Of a stretch of DNA of 8,091 bases, positions 1 through 7,387 are shown piece after piece. Origin of the DNA: Bacteroidota bacterium (GTDB taxonomy: Bacteria > Bacteroidota > Bacteroidia > Chitinophagales > Chitinophagaceae); NCBI GenBank assembly GCA_947463975.1, contig CANHUW010000071.1, positions 1-8,091 of the forward strand. The letters are read 5' to 3'. The translations under genes and the position numbers were made by a program. The notes under the pieces are model-generated. The model had not been told where the DNA came from and ran no database searches. It saw nothing but the letters and a program-made list of their open reading frames with translations. Each line of letters begins with the position of its first letter. Position 1 is the stretch's first letter.

Positions 1-431
1 ACACTTAATATAGTTAAGGGTACACCAATATGGTTGTTTAAATTGCCTTTGGTAGTATAGGTTTTGAAATGACTTGCTAAAACAGTAGACACCAATTCTT
101 TGGTAGTGGTCTTCCCATTACTTCCTGTGATGGCAATAAAGGGAATGGTAAATTGTTGACGATGATACTTTGCTAATACTTGCAAAGTAGTGAGTACATC
201 ATCTACCTGAAGTATGCGATGATCAACACTTCTGCTGTTTGGAATTACTTCGTCTACAATGGCATAACTAGCACCTGCTTCTAAAGCGGATAATGCAAAA
301 AGATTTCCATTAAAGTTGGGGCCTTTTAAAGCAAAATAAATATCTCCTGATTGTAATTTTCTAGTGTCGGTTTGAACACTTGGGTGCTTTTCAAAAAGCT
401 CGTATAAAAAAGCAATAGACGGTAATTGCAT
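1..431 (-). CDS. murF: UDP-N-acetylmuramoyl-tripeptide--D-alanyl-D-alanine ligase, N-terminal part (cut by window edge)
   Basis: The first 143 complete codons of a Mur ligase are visible; the rest lies beyond the left edge (the family is usually about 430-460 residues). MurF is cytoplasmic and joins D-Ala-D-Ala to UDP-MurNAc-tripeptide using ATP, the last cytoplasmic step of the peptidoglycan precursor pentapeptide. Visible motifs: the N-terminal substrate-binding motif TDTRK (residues 21-25) followed by GDIYFALKGPNFNGN, the ATP-binding P-loop TGSNGKTTTKE (102-112, Lys107), and GNLNNHIGVPLT (129-140). This last stretch is the MurF version of the motif and separates it from MurC, MurD and MurE. 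ATG at 431 is the only possible ATG start, because an in-frame TAG lies at 449-447. The gene starts 4 bases after the ispF stop, so it is probably co-transcribed with gldJ and ispF. No Shine-Dalgarno sequence is seen. Identification is firm. Confidence 0.95.
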   Translation of the reverse strand, partial: MQLPSIAFLYELFEKHPSVQTDTRKLQSGDIYFALKGPNFNGNLFALSALEAGASYAIVDEVIPNSRSVDHRILQVDDVLTTLQVLAKYHRQQFTIPFIAITGSNGKTTTKELVSTVLASHFKTYTTKGNLNNHIGVPLTILS

Positions 432-435
432 AAAA

Positions 436-915
436 CTATTTTGCTGCTAATAAACATGTAGCGTATGCTACTAAACCTTCTTCTCTTCCCACAAAACCCA
501 TTTTTTCAGTAGTAGTTGCTTTGATGGAGATATCATCCACACCAATTTGTAAAATCTCTGCAATACATGCTTGCATCGCAGACACATGTGGTTTAATCTT
601 GGGTGCTTCCAAACATAAAGAACTATCAATGTTTACAATCTGGTAACCTTTACTAGTAATTAGATCGTAGGTTCTTTTTAATAAAATCTTACTATCAATA
701 TTTTTAAAAGCATTATCAGTATCTGGAAAATGTGTACCTATATCACCTAAACTTAATGCACCTAGTAAAGCATCGCAAATAGCATGTAATAAAACATCTG
801 CATCACTATGTCCTAAAGCACCTTTTGTGTGTGGTATTTTAATGCCTCCAATCCAAAGGTCTCTTCCTTCTACTAGTTGATGAAAATCTATACCAGATCC
901 TATTCTTAACTTCAT
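436..915 (-). CDS. ispF: 2-C-methyl-D-erythritol 2,4-cyclodiphosphate synthase
   Basis: Complete 159-residue IspF, the usual length for the family. The enzyme is a cytoplasmic homotrimer that converts CDP-methylerythritol 2-phosphate to methylerythritol 2,4-cyclodiphosphate with release of CMP, in the MEP route to isoprenoids (including undecaprenyl phosphate, the lipid carrier for wall synthesis). Predicted divalent metal ligands are Asp10 and His12 in RIGSGIDFHQL and His44 in the stretch LGHSDADVLLHAICDALLG (34-52). The C-terminal signature KATTTEKMGFVGREEG lies at 132-147 and contains the CDP-binding Thr/Glu segment. The N-terminal motif reads GSGIDFH where many homologues have GHGFDVH or GFGYDVH, a minor variation. 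The ATG shares its A with the TAA stop of the upstream gldJ gene (TAATG), which suggests translational coupling. murF follows after 4 bases. Identification is firm. Confidence 0.97.
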   Translation of the reverse strand: MKLRIGSGIDFHQLVEGRDLWIGGIKIPHTKGALGHSDADVLLHAICDALLGALSLGDIGTHFPDTDNAFKNIDSKILLKRTYDLITSKGYQIVNIDSSLCLEAPKIKPHVSAMQACIAEILQIGVDDISIKATTTEKMGFVGREEGLVAYATCLLAAK

Positions 916-2267
916 TAGTTTATATTAAATTTTTCTTTGAACCAATTCACGACACCACCACCATTTTCTGGTTTGGTGCTATTGTCCATTCCAAATGCAG
1001 ATATTGCACATCTAAAGCCAATGGTGTTAGTAGATTTATCTTGATCTAAAAATCTTCTTGTTCCTGGGTTTAACCAATACAATCCATCCTTCCAACTACC
1101 ACCTTTATACACTCTTGATTTGTTAGAGATTAAAGTATTGATACCTGTTTGATAAATAGCCGTAGTAGAATCATCGCCATCAGCCACTGCGTTTGCTCTG
1201 TATGGATTAAAATCATCCATATCTATGGTACTCATTGGTCTATATAAATCCAATACCCATTCGTTTACATTCCCTCTGATATTGTATATATTCAAAGGGC
1301 TTTGGTTAAAGCTATTTACTTTGCTAGGCAATGCTGCTCCGTCATTTGCTCTTCCAGACATACCCATATAATCGCCTGTTCCGTTTTTGAAATTCGCCTT
1401 ATACATACCCACTGCACCTTTGTTTTTTCCTTTTTCATTTCCTGTATATCTGATATTTTCATTGCCAGAAGAAGCCCATGGGAAAGCGGCATCTAGCGGA
1501 TCAATGATGCCTTTTGAACTTGCACTTGGCCCAGTTTTAGAAGCTTTATCACCAGGTCTTGATTTTTGTAAACTCAATTTAGCTGCATATTCCCATTCTG
1601 CCTCTGTAGGTAACCTAAAATCAGGGATTAAAACATACTCACCTAAATTTCTATTTTGTCTTCTTAATGTAAGATCTTTTCTAATTGAATCTGCTCTGTC
1701 ATAATCAATTTGAGATTTACCTAAGTATGGATTTTTTGCATCAATTAAACCATTTGCAATCAATGCTTTTTCATTGGCTCTATCTGTTCTCCATCTACAA
1801 TAAGCATTGGCTTGTTCCCAAGTTACACCCACTACAGGATATTCGTTAAATGCTGGAGATCTAAAATAACCTTCAATCATGGGTTCATTGTAAGATAAAT
1901 CAGATTTCCAAACTAAGGTATCTGGAAGTACTGTTTTGTAAATAGAATCCTTTCCTAATGGCTTATACACTTCTCTGATCCAATTCGTATAATCTCTATA
2001 TTTTTTATTACTTACTTCATATTGATCAATTCTAAAAATACTTACTGTCACTCTTCTAATATTGTTGTTCCAGTCACCTATTACACTTTCTTCGTCCAAG
2101 CCCATTGCAAATGTGCCCCCTCTTACCAAAACGGTACCTTCATATGGGTCGCTTGGAGCTGGTGTGAAACGAAGGCTATGAATATTTGAATTCGACTCCA
2201 TTGAAACGATCGCAGGGCCTACTATTAAAAAAGCAAAAAACAGTAAAATACTATTTATAAAATTCAT
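915..2267 (-). CDS. gldJ: GldJ-like gliding motility / T9SS protein with FGE-sulfatase (SUMF1) fold
   Basis: A 450-residue exported protein made almost entirely of one FGE/SUMF1 domain. Visible blocks: GTVLVRGGTFAMG (44-56), the YPVVGVTW...AYCRWRTDRANE region (143-166), RLPTEAEWEYAA (218-229), NIRGNVNEWVLDLY (329-342), RVYKGGSW (385-392) and TIGFRCA (415-421). The WRTDR-NE block and the DTLVW...YNEPM stretch match GldJ better than GldK, as I remember those families. The position beside murF and divergent from porU-porV also fits the gldJ locus of Flavobacterium. GldJ is known as an outer-membrane lipoprotein needed for gliding and T9SS function. Residues 5-22 form a hydrophobic signal-like segment, but there is no cysteine there: the only cysteines are 157 and 420. 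The cysteine pair used by true formylglycine-generating enzymes is also absent, so a structural rather than enzymatic role is inferred. ATG at 2267 is the earliest possible ATG start, because an in-frame TAA lies at 2279-2277. Confidence 0.85.
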   Translation of the reverse strand: MNFINSILLFFAFLIVGPAIVSMESNSNIHSLRFTPAPSDPYEGTVLVRGGTFAMGLDEESVIGDWNNNIRRVTVSIFRIDQYEVSNKKYRDYTNWIREVYKPLGKDSIYKTVLPDTLVWKSDLSYNEPMIEGYFRSPAFNEYPVVGVTWEQANAYCRWRTDRANEKALIANGLIDAKNPYLGKSQIDYDRADSIRKDLTLRRQNRNLGEYVLIPDFRLPTEAEWEYAAKLSLQKSRPGDKASKTGPSASSKGIIDPLDAAFPWASSGNENIRYTGNEKGKNKGAVGMYKANFKNGTGDYMGMSGRANDGAALPSKVNSFNQSPLNIYNIRGNVNEWVLDLYRPMSTIDMDDFNPYRANAVADGDDSTTAIYQTGINTLISNKSRVYKGGSWKDGLYWLNPGTRRFLDQDKSTNTIGFRCAISAFGMDNSTKPENGGGVVNWFKEKFNIN

Positions 2268-2304
2268 AAGAATAATTTATGCAAAAGGGGTTTAAAATAC
2301 TCTG

Positions 2305-2333
2305 CGAATATAGCATTTCTTATGTTAGTAAAA
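2305..2333 (-). promoter_or_regulatory. Possible promoter for gldJ-ispF-murF
   Basis: On the minus strand, TATATTCG (2312-2305) differs by one base from the Bacteroidota -7 consensus TAnnTTTG. A T-run (TTTT at 2333-2330) lies 17 bases upstream, a weak and slightly close match to the -33 TTTG element. A start just downstream would give a leader of roughly 30 bases before the gldJ ATG. This rests only on motif resemblance in an 81-base divergent intergenic region that must hold promoters for both directions. I found no convincing -33/-7 pair for porU on the plus strand; TATGTTAG at 2321-2328 is the nearest match. Confidence 0.3.
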
Positions 2334-2334
2334 C

Positions 2335-2346
2335 CCTAATTTTAGG
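2335..2346. repeat. Short inverted repeat just upstream of porU
   Basis: CCTAA-TT-TTAGG is a perfect inverted repeat with 5-base arms and a 2-base centre, ending 2 bases before the porU ATG. It could be a small operator or a weak hairpin over the translation start. Arms this short are expected by chance at a fair rate in 81 bases of sequence, so no function is claimed. Confidence 0.25.
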
Positions 2347-2348
2347 CC

Positions 2349-5300
2349 ATGAGATGGCTTCTTGTCTATTTTTTAATCCTGAACCTTACTAACCCTACTA
2401 ATGCAGTATGTCAGACAGCTGATTTTAGTAAAGGGAAGTGGTTCAAAATAGCCACCACCCAAAGAGCCATTTATCAAGTGACTGGTGCGCAATTAAAACA
2501 AATGGGTATTTCTATACCCATCAGTTCCAACAAGCTTCAATTATTTGGATTTGATCTCACCCAATTATCAGAAAAAGTACCTGCCAATGTTCCAGTGGGT
2601 AACCAAGAAATATCCATTATGGTCAAAGATGGAGGCGATGGCATGTTTAATGAAAATGATCAATTCCTTTTTTATGCACCTGGAAATATTGATTGGGAAA
2701 AATGGGGAGAGGGGCTTCAATGGAGACATAAAAAATTACATTATACTGACACAGCTTTTTATTTTTTTACCATTGGAGAAAATGGCAAAAGAATTCAAAC
2801 AGCTAAAACTGTTTCTATTGGGAATCAAAAAATAAACACCTATCAAGAACATATTCTTTGGGAACTTGATAGTCTTAATGTTTTAAATAGTGGAAAGCTT
2901 TGGTTAGGCAGTCCAATGGGTCAGGGGCAAGGAAAAGTAAATTCTATTTCAACCAATATTAATACAGTTAATCTAATTGATTCAATACCAGTATTTGTGA
3001 ATGGACAATTTGTATCCACCCACTATACACAAAAAGCGCAATTTGATTTTAACTGGTCAGCTACAAAAATTAAATCCACTTTCATTCAACCTGTTTCTGG
3101 CTTAGTGTATGACGCAAGTGCAAATATGATTGTAGACAGTTTTTCTTTTTGGCCAACCAAAAATAATGTATCCAATACCAATATTGCCTTGCAGTATAAT
3201 GCGCCATTAGGCAGTACCGGCTGGTTAGATTTTATTACAATCCACCTAACAAAAACATTAAAGTATACCAATCGAAACTCCCTGTTTTTTCATGGCCAAG
3301 AAGATGCTCAAAACTATTTATATGAGCTAGCGGATGCTGATGCAACTTCAATGGTTTGGGATATAAGCAATCCCTTGCAACCTTTGGCTTTGCCCACTAA
3401 TTATAGCAATAATCAATTCAATTTTTCAAGTTATGGTACTGCTCGTCAAGCTTTTTTTGCTGTAAAGCAAAATGCTTTTGAAGCTGTTGCAAGTATTGAT
3501 ACACTGAGTAATCAAAATGTATTAAGTAATACAAAGATTGATTACCTGATACTCGCGCCTGGTGCTTTTCAGTCAGCAGCCTCCAAATTGAAAAATTTTC
3601 ATCAGCAACAAAATGGATATAAGGTGGAGATCATCGATCCTGCCCAAATTTATAATGAATTTTCTGGAGGGCTCACTCATCCTATAGCAATTAGAAATTA
3701 TTTGAAATGGCTGCAATTTAATAATCAAAAAGATAAACAACCATTTGCAAAATACCTATGTATAATGGGTGCTGCGGATTTTAATATGAGAAGATTGAAT
3801 AAAAAAAATCAGGTTCCTGTTTTTGAAAGTGAAGCTTCTTTAGATATTTTGAATAGTTATGCTTCGGATGATTTTTATGCTATTTTAAAAGAAGGTGCAG
3901 ATATTAATTTCCCCTCAAGTATTGATTCTTTAGAAATTGCTATTGGAAGAATTCCATCAAAAACGAATACAGAAGCAGATACTATGGTGAATAAAATTAT
4001 TCAATATAGTATAGGTAATTCAAAAGGGTCATGGCAAAATCAAATTACATGGATTGCTGATGATGGCGATTATAATTTGCACTTACAAGATGCAGAAAGT
4101 ATTATTGAAGGTTTGGAAAAAAACAATGCTAATTTGAGCCACAAAAAAATTTATTTAGATCTTTATCCTGCAAGTAATGTTGCAGGAGGTTTAAGTTATC
4201 CTTTGGTCATGAATGATATTGCACAAAATATAAAAAATGGTTCCTTGGTATTGAACTATACAGGTCATGGAAATTACTTAAGGCTTACCGAGGAGGCAGT
4301 GATTAATAGTGAAAGCATAAAGACATGGGATAATGCAGGAAGATTGCCTTTGATGATTACCGCATCTTGCGATTTTGCGCCTTACGACCAGCCACAGCTC
4401 AATCCAATAGGATTTAATACATTGATGCAAAACAGTAAAGGTATTATAGCATTGGTGGCAGCCAATCGATTGGTATTTGCATATAGTAACAAACAAATCA
4501 ATGAACAATTTATTCAAGCCTTATTAGTACCCAATAAAGAAGGGGAGTATTATTCAATTGGAAGGGCTTTGCAAATGGCCAAAAATGCCAATTGGTCAAT
4601 GCAAGGAGATCGATTGAATGCATTTAAATTTAGTTTATTAGGGGATCCTGCATTGCTATTAGCGATTGCAAAAAATAAGATAAAACATGTTGTAAAGGAT
4701 ACATTGGATGCTGGGACATTAGCTACTATTAATGGTCAAATTATGAAGGATCAAACCATACATAGTTCATTTAATGGCTGGGTGGATTGCATTGTTTACG
4801 ATGTGATGAAAGAAAAAACAACTTTAGCCAATCAAGCATCAAGTATCAAAACGAACATCCCTATAAGAGAAGGTATTTTATATAAAGGAAAGGCAACTGT
4901 TACGAATGGAAAATTTACAATACGATTTGTACTACCAAAAGAAACAAGTACAACTAGTGGTTCAATTATCGTCCAATCTTTTGCATACAATCCAACCGAA
5001 GAGGCACTTGGAGTAGCCAATAATATTTTTATAAAATCTGCCTATTCCATTAGCCAAATAGATACAAGTGGTCCACAAATAAATGCTTATATAAACGATA
5101 CTAATTTTACCAATAATAGCTGGATAACGGATCAAGCCAATTTAATGATTCAATTAAAAGATAGCTCTGGCATTCAAAGTTCTGGAAATGCTTTAGGGCA
5201 TGACCTGCAGTTGATTATTGATGATAATGTGAGACAACCATATGTCTTAAACAATTATTATATGGCAGATATAGATACTTATCAATCTGGAACAATTCTA

Positions 5301-5714
5301 TATAGATTACCTAACTTATCTATAGGTAAGCATCAATTGATCATTAAGGCCTGGGACCTATTAGGTAATCTTTCAAAAGATACTTTAAGTTTTATTGTTC
5401 CTACTCAAGACAAATTGGAAGCCAAAGATTTAGTCAACAAGCCTAATCCAATGATGAATTTTACCCAGTTTAGTTTTGATTTAAACGTACAAGATCCCAT
5501 CATTCAAACCGAATTTTCTCTTCGAAATTTAAACGGACAACCACTAGTAAATAAAATTTTACCGCATAAAAATATTGCTAATAAGTGGGTGCTGGATTGG
5601 GATGGAAGAGACGCATCAGGTGCAATGATAGCTCCCGGAATGTATCTGTATACCATTACTGTGAGGGCTGGATCTCAGACTTTTGTTTTATCAAATAAGT
5701 TGGTGAAATTATAA
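2349..5714 (+). CDS. porU: Type IX secretion system C25-family sortase PorU
   Basis: An 1121-residue exported protease. PorU is the cell-surface sortase of the T9SS attachment complex: it removes the C-terminal signal of cargo proteins and links them to their surface anchor. Residues 1 to about 22 form a signal peptide (hydrophobic core, then NAVCQ). An N-terminal beta-rich region follows, and the peptidase C25 domain spans about 399-770. The catalytic dyad is His640 in NYTGHGN and Cys674 in MITASCDF; the 34-residue spacing is close to that of Porphyromonas PorU (His657/Cys690 from memory). Other C25 landmarks are SYASDDFYAIL and FSLLGDPALLL (Gly765). A post-catalytic region contains GPQINAYIND and GNALGHDL. 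The C-terminal domain (about 1030-1121) begins KPNP and contains WDGRDASG and APGMYLYTI, an FlgD-Ig-like or T9SS CTD fold. An in-frame TAG at 2343-2345 fixes ATG 2349 as the start. porV follows after 50 bases. A secreted gingipain-type protease was considered and is less likely. Confidence 0.94.
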   Translation: MRWLLVYFLILNLTNPTNAVCQTADFSKGKWFKIATTQRAIYQVTGAQLKQMGISIPISSNKLQLFGFDLTQLSEKVPANVPVGNQEISIMVKDGGDGMFNENDQFLFYAPGNIDWEKWGEGLQWRHKKLHYTDTAFYFFTIGENGKRIQTAKTVSIGNQKINTYQEHILWELDSLNVLNSGKLWLGSPMGQGQGKVNSISTNINTVNLIDSIPVFVNGQFVSTHYTQKAQFDFNWSATKIKSTFIQPVSGLVYDASANMIVDSFSFWPTKNNVSNTNIALQYNAPLGSTGWLDFITIHLTKTLKYTNRNSLFFHGQEDAQNYLYELADADATSMVWDISNPLQPLALPTNYSNNQFNFSSYGTARQAFFAVKQNAFEAVASIDTLSNQNVLSNTKIDYLILAPGAFQSAASKLKNFHQQQNGYKVEIIDPAQIYNEFSGGLTHPIAIRNYLKWLQFNNQKDKQPFAKYLCIMGAADFNMRRLNKKNQVPVFESEASLDILNSYASDDFYAILKEGADINFPSSIDSLEIAIGRIPSKTNTEADTMVNKIIQYSIGNSKGSWQNQITWIADDGDYNLHLQDAESIIEGLEKNNANLSHKKIYLDLYPASNVAGGLSYPLVMNDIAQNIKNGSLVLNYTGHGNYLRLTEEAVINSESIKTWDNAGRLPLMITASCDFAPYDQPQLNPIGFNTLMQNSKGIIALVAANRLVFAYSNKQINEQFIQALLVPNKEGEYYSIGRALQMAKNANWSMQGDRLNAFKFSLLGDPALLLAIAKNKIKHVVKDTLDAGTLATINGQIMKDQTIHSSFNGWVDCIVYDVMKEKTTLANQASSIKTNIPIREGILYKGKATVTNGKFTIRFVLPKETSTTSGSIIVQSFAYNPTEEALGVANNIFIKSAYSISQIDTSGPQINAYINDTNFTNNSWITDQANLMIQLKDSSGIQSSGNALGHDLQLIIDDNVRQPYVLNNYYMADIDTYQSGTILYRLPNLSIGKHQLIIKAWDLLGNLSKDTLSFIVPTQDKLEAKDLVNKPNPMMNFTQFSFDLNVQDPIIQTEFSLRNLNGQPLVNKILPHKNIANKWVLDWDGRDASGAMIAPGMYLYTITVRAGSQTFVLSNKLVKL

Positions 5715-5764
5715 TATATCGACGATCAATAGGTATCTTCGTGTAGTTAATCAAGATCTATACT

Positions 5765-6907
5765 ATGTCTAAGAAAGTTTTTGCTTTTGTTATTATTACG
5801 CTATGCAGTTTGCTCACTAATAGGAAGGCTTTGGGACAAACAAAACCAATTTCTATTCAAAGTACGGCTGTTCCTTTTATGTTAATTTCTCCAGATGCAA
5901 GATCAGGTGGTATGGGAAATTTATCTTTAGCAATGTCTCCTGAGTCAAATGATCTATTTGGTAACAATGCGAAGCTTCCTTTATTAAAACAAAAAAAAGG
6001 TTTCTTAATCAATTATACTCCTTGGTTGAAAGATTTAGGTTTAACTGATGTCTATTTAGCGAGTGCTGGCTTTTATAAAAAAATTGACGACAATAGTAGC
6101 ATTAATAGTTCATTAAGATTTTTCAGTTTGGGTAACATTCAATTTTCTGATGTCAATGGAACGCCAACATCTGAACAAAGACCCAGTGAGTTTAGTTATG
6201 ATTTTGGTTATAGTTTTTTACTCTCTGATCAACTAAGTGCTGGTATAACTTTAAGATATATTTATTCTAGATTGGTTACAGGATCTTTTATTGGAAATGC
6301 GGTAGACTATAGGGCTGGTAATACTGTTTCAGGAGATCTTAGTTTGTTTTATAAGCAAAATGAAGATTTAACAGGTTGGCATGTAGGTATGTTATTATCC
6401 AACTTAGGAGGAAAAATTAGTTATTCCAATGCGACTAAAAACAAATACTTTATACCTGCCAATTTGGGAATAGGTATTGGTTATCTAACAAAAGTGGATA
6501 CAGATAATTCTATAGAATTTGGTGCTGATGTGAATCGTTTACTAGTTCCTGCAAGTCCTTCAGCAGTGGATCCAGATTATGCCGCTTTGAGAGAGCAATA
6601 TTTTTCTCAATCTGTTATAGCAAGTTATTTGAATTCATTTACCAATAAGTATGGTATGCCTATTGGGGAGTCTTTAAAAATTTCAGTAGGAGCGGAGTAT
6701 AATTATACCGATCGTTTTTTCTTAAGGGCAGGTTATTTTATTGACAATAACAAGAACCTTGGCAATATGCAATATTTTACCTTGGGTACTAGTTTCCAAT
6801 ACCAACAATCTAAATTTAACATTTCTTATTTAGTGCCTTCTGGCGGCGGAATTACCAAGAATCCATTATCCAATACCTTAAGATTTGGTTCTGTGTTTTA
6901 CTTCTAA
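5765..6907 (+). CDS. porV: Type IX secretion system outer-membrane protein PorV (LptO)
   Basis: A 380-residue outer-membrane beta-barrel of the PorV/LptO group, distantly FadL-like. PorV binds T9SS cargo as it leaves the translocon and delivers it to PorU, with which it forms the attachment complex. Residues 1-24 are a signal peptide with likely cleavage at ALG|Q (Gln25). The family hallmark block TAVPFMLISPDARSGGMG (34-51) follows directly, then a second characteristic stretch around YTPWLKDLGLTDVYLASAGF (84-103). The rest is alternating beta-strand sequence rich in Gly, Ser and aromatic residues, and the protein ends in FYF, the C-terminal aromatic typical of barrel proteins inserted by BamA. 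The length is close to other PorV proteins. It lies 50 bases after porU; a weak -7-like TATCTTCG (5734-5741) in that gap has no -33 partner, so co-transcription with porU is the simplest reading. PorQ and PorP were considered, but the SPDARSGGMG block favours PorV. Confidence 0.94.
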   Translation: MSKKVFAFVIITLCSLLTNRKALGQTKPISIQSTAVPFMLISPDARSGGMGNLSLAMSPESNDLFGNNAKLPLLKQKKGFLINYTPWLKDLGLTDVYLASAGFYKKIDDNSSINSSLRFFSLGNIQFSDVNGTPTSEQRPSEFSYDFGYSFLLSDQLSAGITLRYIYSRLVTGSFIGNAVDYRAGNTVSGDLSLFYKQNEDLTGWHVGMLLSNLGGKISYSNATKNKYFIPANLGIGIGYLTKVDTDNSIEFGADVNRLLVPASPSAVDPDYAALREQYFSQSVIASYLNSFTNKYGMPIGESLKISVGAEYNYTDRFFLRAGYFIDNNKNLGNMQYFTLGTSFQYQQSKFNISYLVPSGGGITKNPLSNTLRFGSVFYF

Positions 6908-6928
6908 GCTTTTTTTCTAAATTATACC

Positions 6929-6936
6929 TACTTTTG
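6929..6936 (+). promoter_or_regulatory. Possible -7 promoter element just before dut
   Basis: TACTTTTG is a full match to the Bacteroidota -7 consensus TAnnTTTG within the 35-base porV-dut gap. No good -33 TTTG lies 19-21 bases upstream; a T-run from 6910 is too close. A transcript from here would begin only a few bases before the dut ATG and be nearly leaderless. A chance match in AT-rich DNA is quite possible. Confidence 0.2.
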
Positions 6937-6942
6937 TTGATC

Positions 6943-7383
6943 ATGCCTACTACTGTTAAAATTGTCAACAAGAGCCAGCATCCCATACCTGCTTATGCAA
7001 CAGCCGGTTCTTCGGGTGTAGACATTAGGGCAAATATCGAACAATCTATCACTTTATCTCCATTAGAAAGAGTATTAATTCCCACTGGATTATTTTTTGA
7101 AATGCCTGAACATTTGGAAGCGCAGGTAAGACCAAGAAGTGGTCTAGCCATTAAGCAGGGATTGACTTGTTTAAACACTCCAGGCACGATTGATGCAGAT
7201 TATAGAGGGGAAGTGAAAGTGATTATCATTAATTTATCCAACGAGGTTCAGACCATTCATAATGGTGATAGAATTGCGCAAGTTGTTTTTCAAGTGGTTG
7301 AAAAAGTTGCATTCCAACAGGTTGATCAATTAAACGAAACAGATAGAGGGGCTGGAGGATTTGGCCATACAGGCAAAAATTAA
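6943..7383 (+). CDS. dut: Deoxyuridine 5'-triphosphate nucleotidohydrolase (dUTPase)
   Basis: A 146-residue trimeric dUTPase, a normal length. It hydrolyses dUTP to dUMP and pyrophosphate in the cytoplasm, keeping uracil out of DNA and supplying dUMP for thymidylate synthesis. All five family motifs are visible in order: AGSSGVDIRA (21-30), PRSGLAIKQGL (64-74), GTIDADYRGE (81-90, with catalytic Asp84), GDRIAQVVF (motif 4) and the P-loop-like RGAGGFGHTGK (135-145). ATG 6943 is preferred: it gives a normal N-terminus, whereas an upstream in-frame TTG at 6934 would add only MLI and sits inside a possible promoter element. The gene lies 35 bases after porV and 4 bases before the lipoprotein gene, so it probably belongs to the same transcript as the latter. 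There is no functional link to secretion; this looks like a housekeeping gene placed in the cluster. Confidence 0.97.
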   Translation: MPTTVKIVNKSQHPIPAYATAGSSGVDIRANIEQSITLSPLERVLIPTGLFFEMPEHLEAQVRPRSGLAIKQGLTCLNTPGTIDADYRGEVKVIIINLSNEVQTIHNGDRIAQVVFQVVEKVAFQQVDQLNETDRGAGGFGHTGKN

Positions 7384-7387
7384 ATCA

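Noticed and set aside
1302..1704. Two plus-strand open frames opposite gldJ
   Set aside because: They lie wholly antisense to a clear FGE-domain gene, have no recognisable domain, and read like translated shadows of its conserved motifs.
2545..5020. Several short open frames in other frames within porU (2545-2835 plus; 3086-3271, 4278-4517 and 4832-5020 minus)
   Set aside because: All are inside the continuous PorU reading frame whose protein is well supported from signal peptide to C-terminal domain; none has a plausible protein signature.
2349..5714. PorU as a gingipain-like secreted protease
   Set aside because: The long N-terminal region with PorU-like blocks, the post-catalytic GPQINAYIND/GNALGHDL segment and the adjacent porV favour the sortase over a secreted cargo protease.
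5715..5764. Separate porV promoter at TATCTTCG (5734-5741)
   Set aside because: One mismatch to the -7 consensus and no TTTG at the expected -33 distance; co-transcription with porU is simpler.
6908..6917. Possible rho-independent terminator (GC followed by a T-run) after porV
   Set aside because: The T-run is preceded only by the 6-base palindrome AAGCTT overlapping it; no GC-rich stem is present.
6934..6942. Upstream TTG start for dut
   Set aside because: It adds only three residues not expected in the family, while ATG 6943 gives a typical dUTPase N-terminus.
6993..7187. Minus-strand open frame inside dut
   Set aside because: It is antisense to the conserved dUTPase motifs 1-3 and has no independent support.
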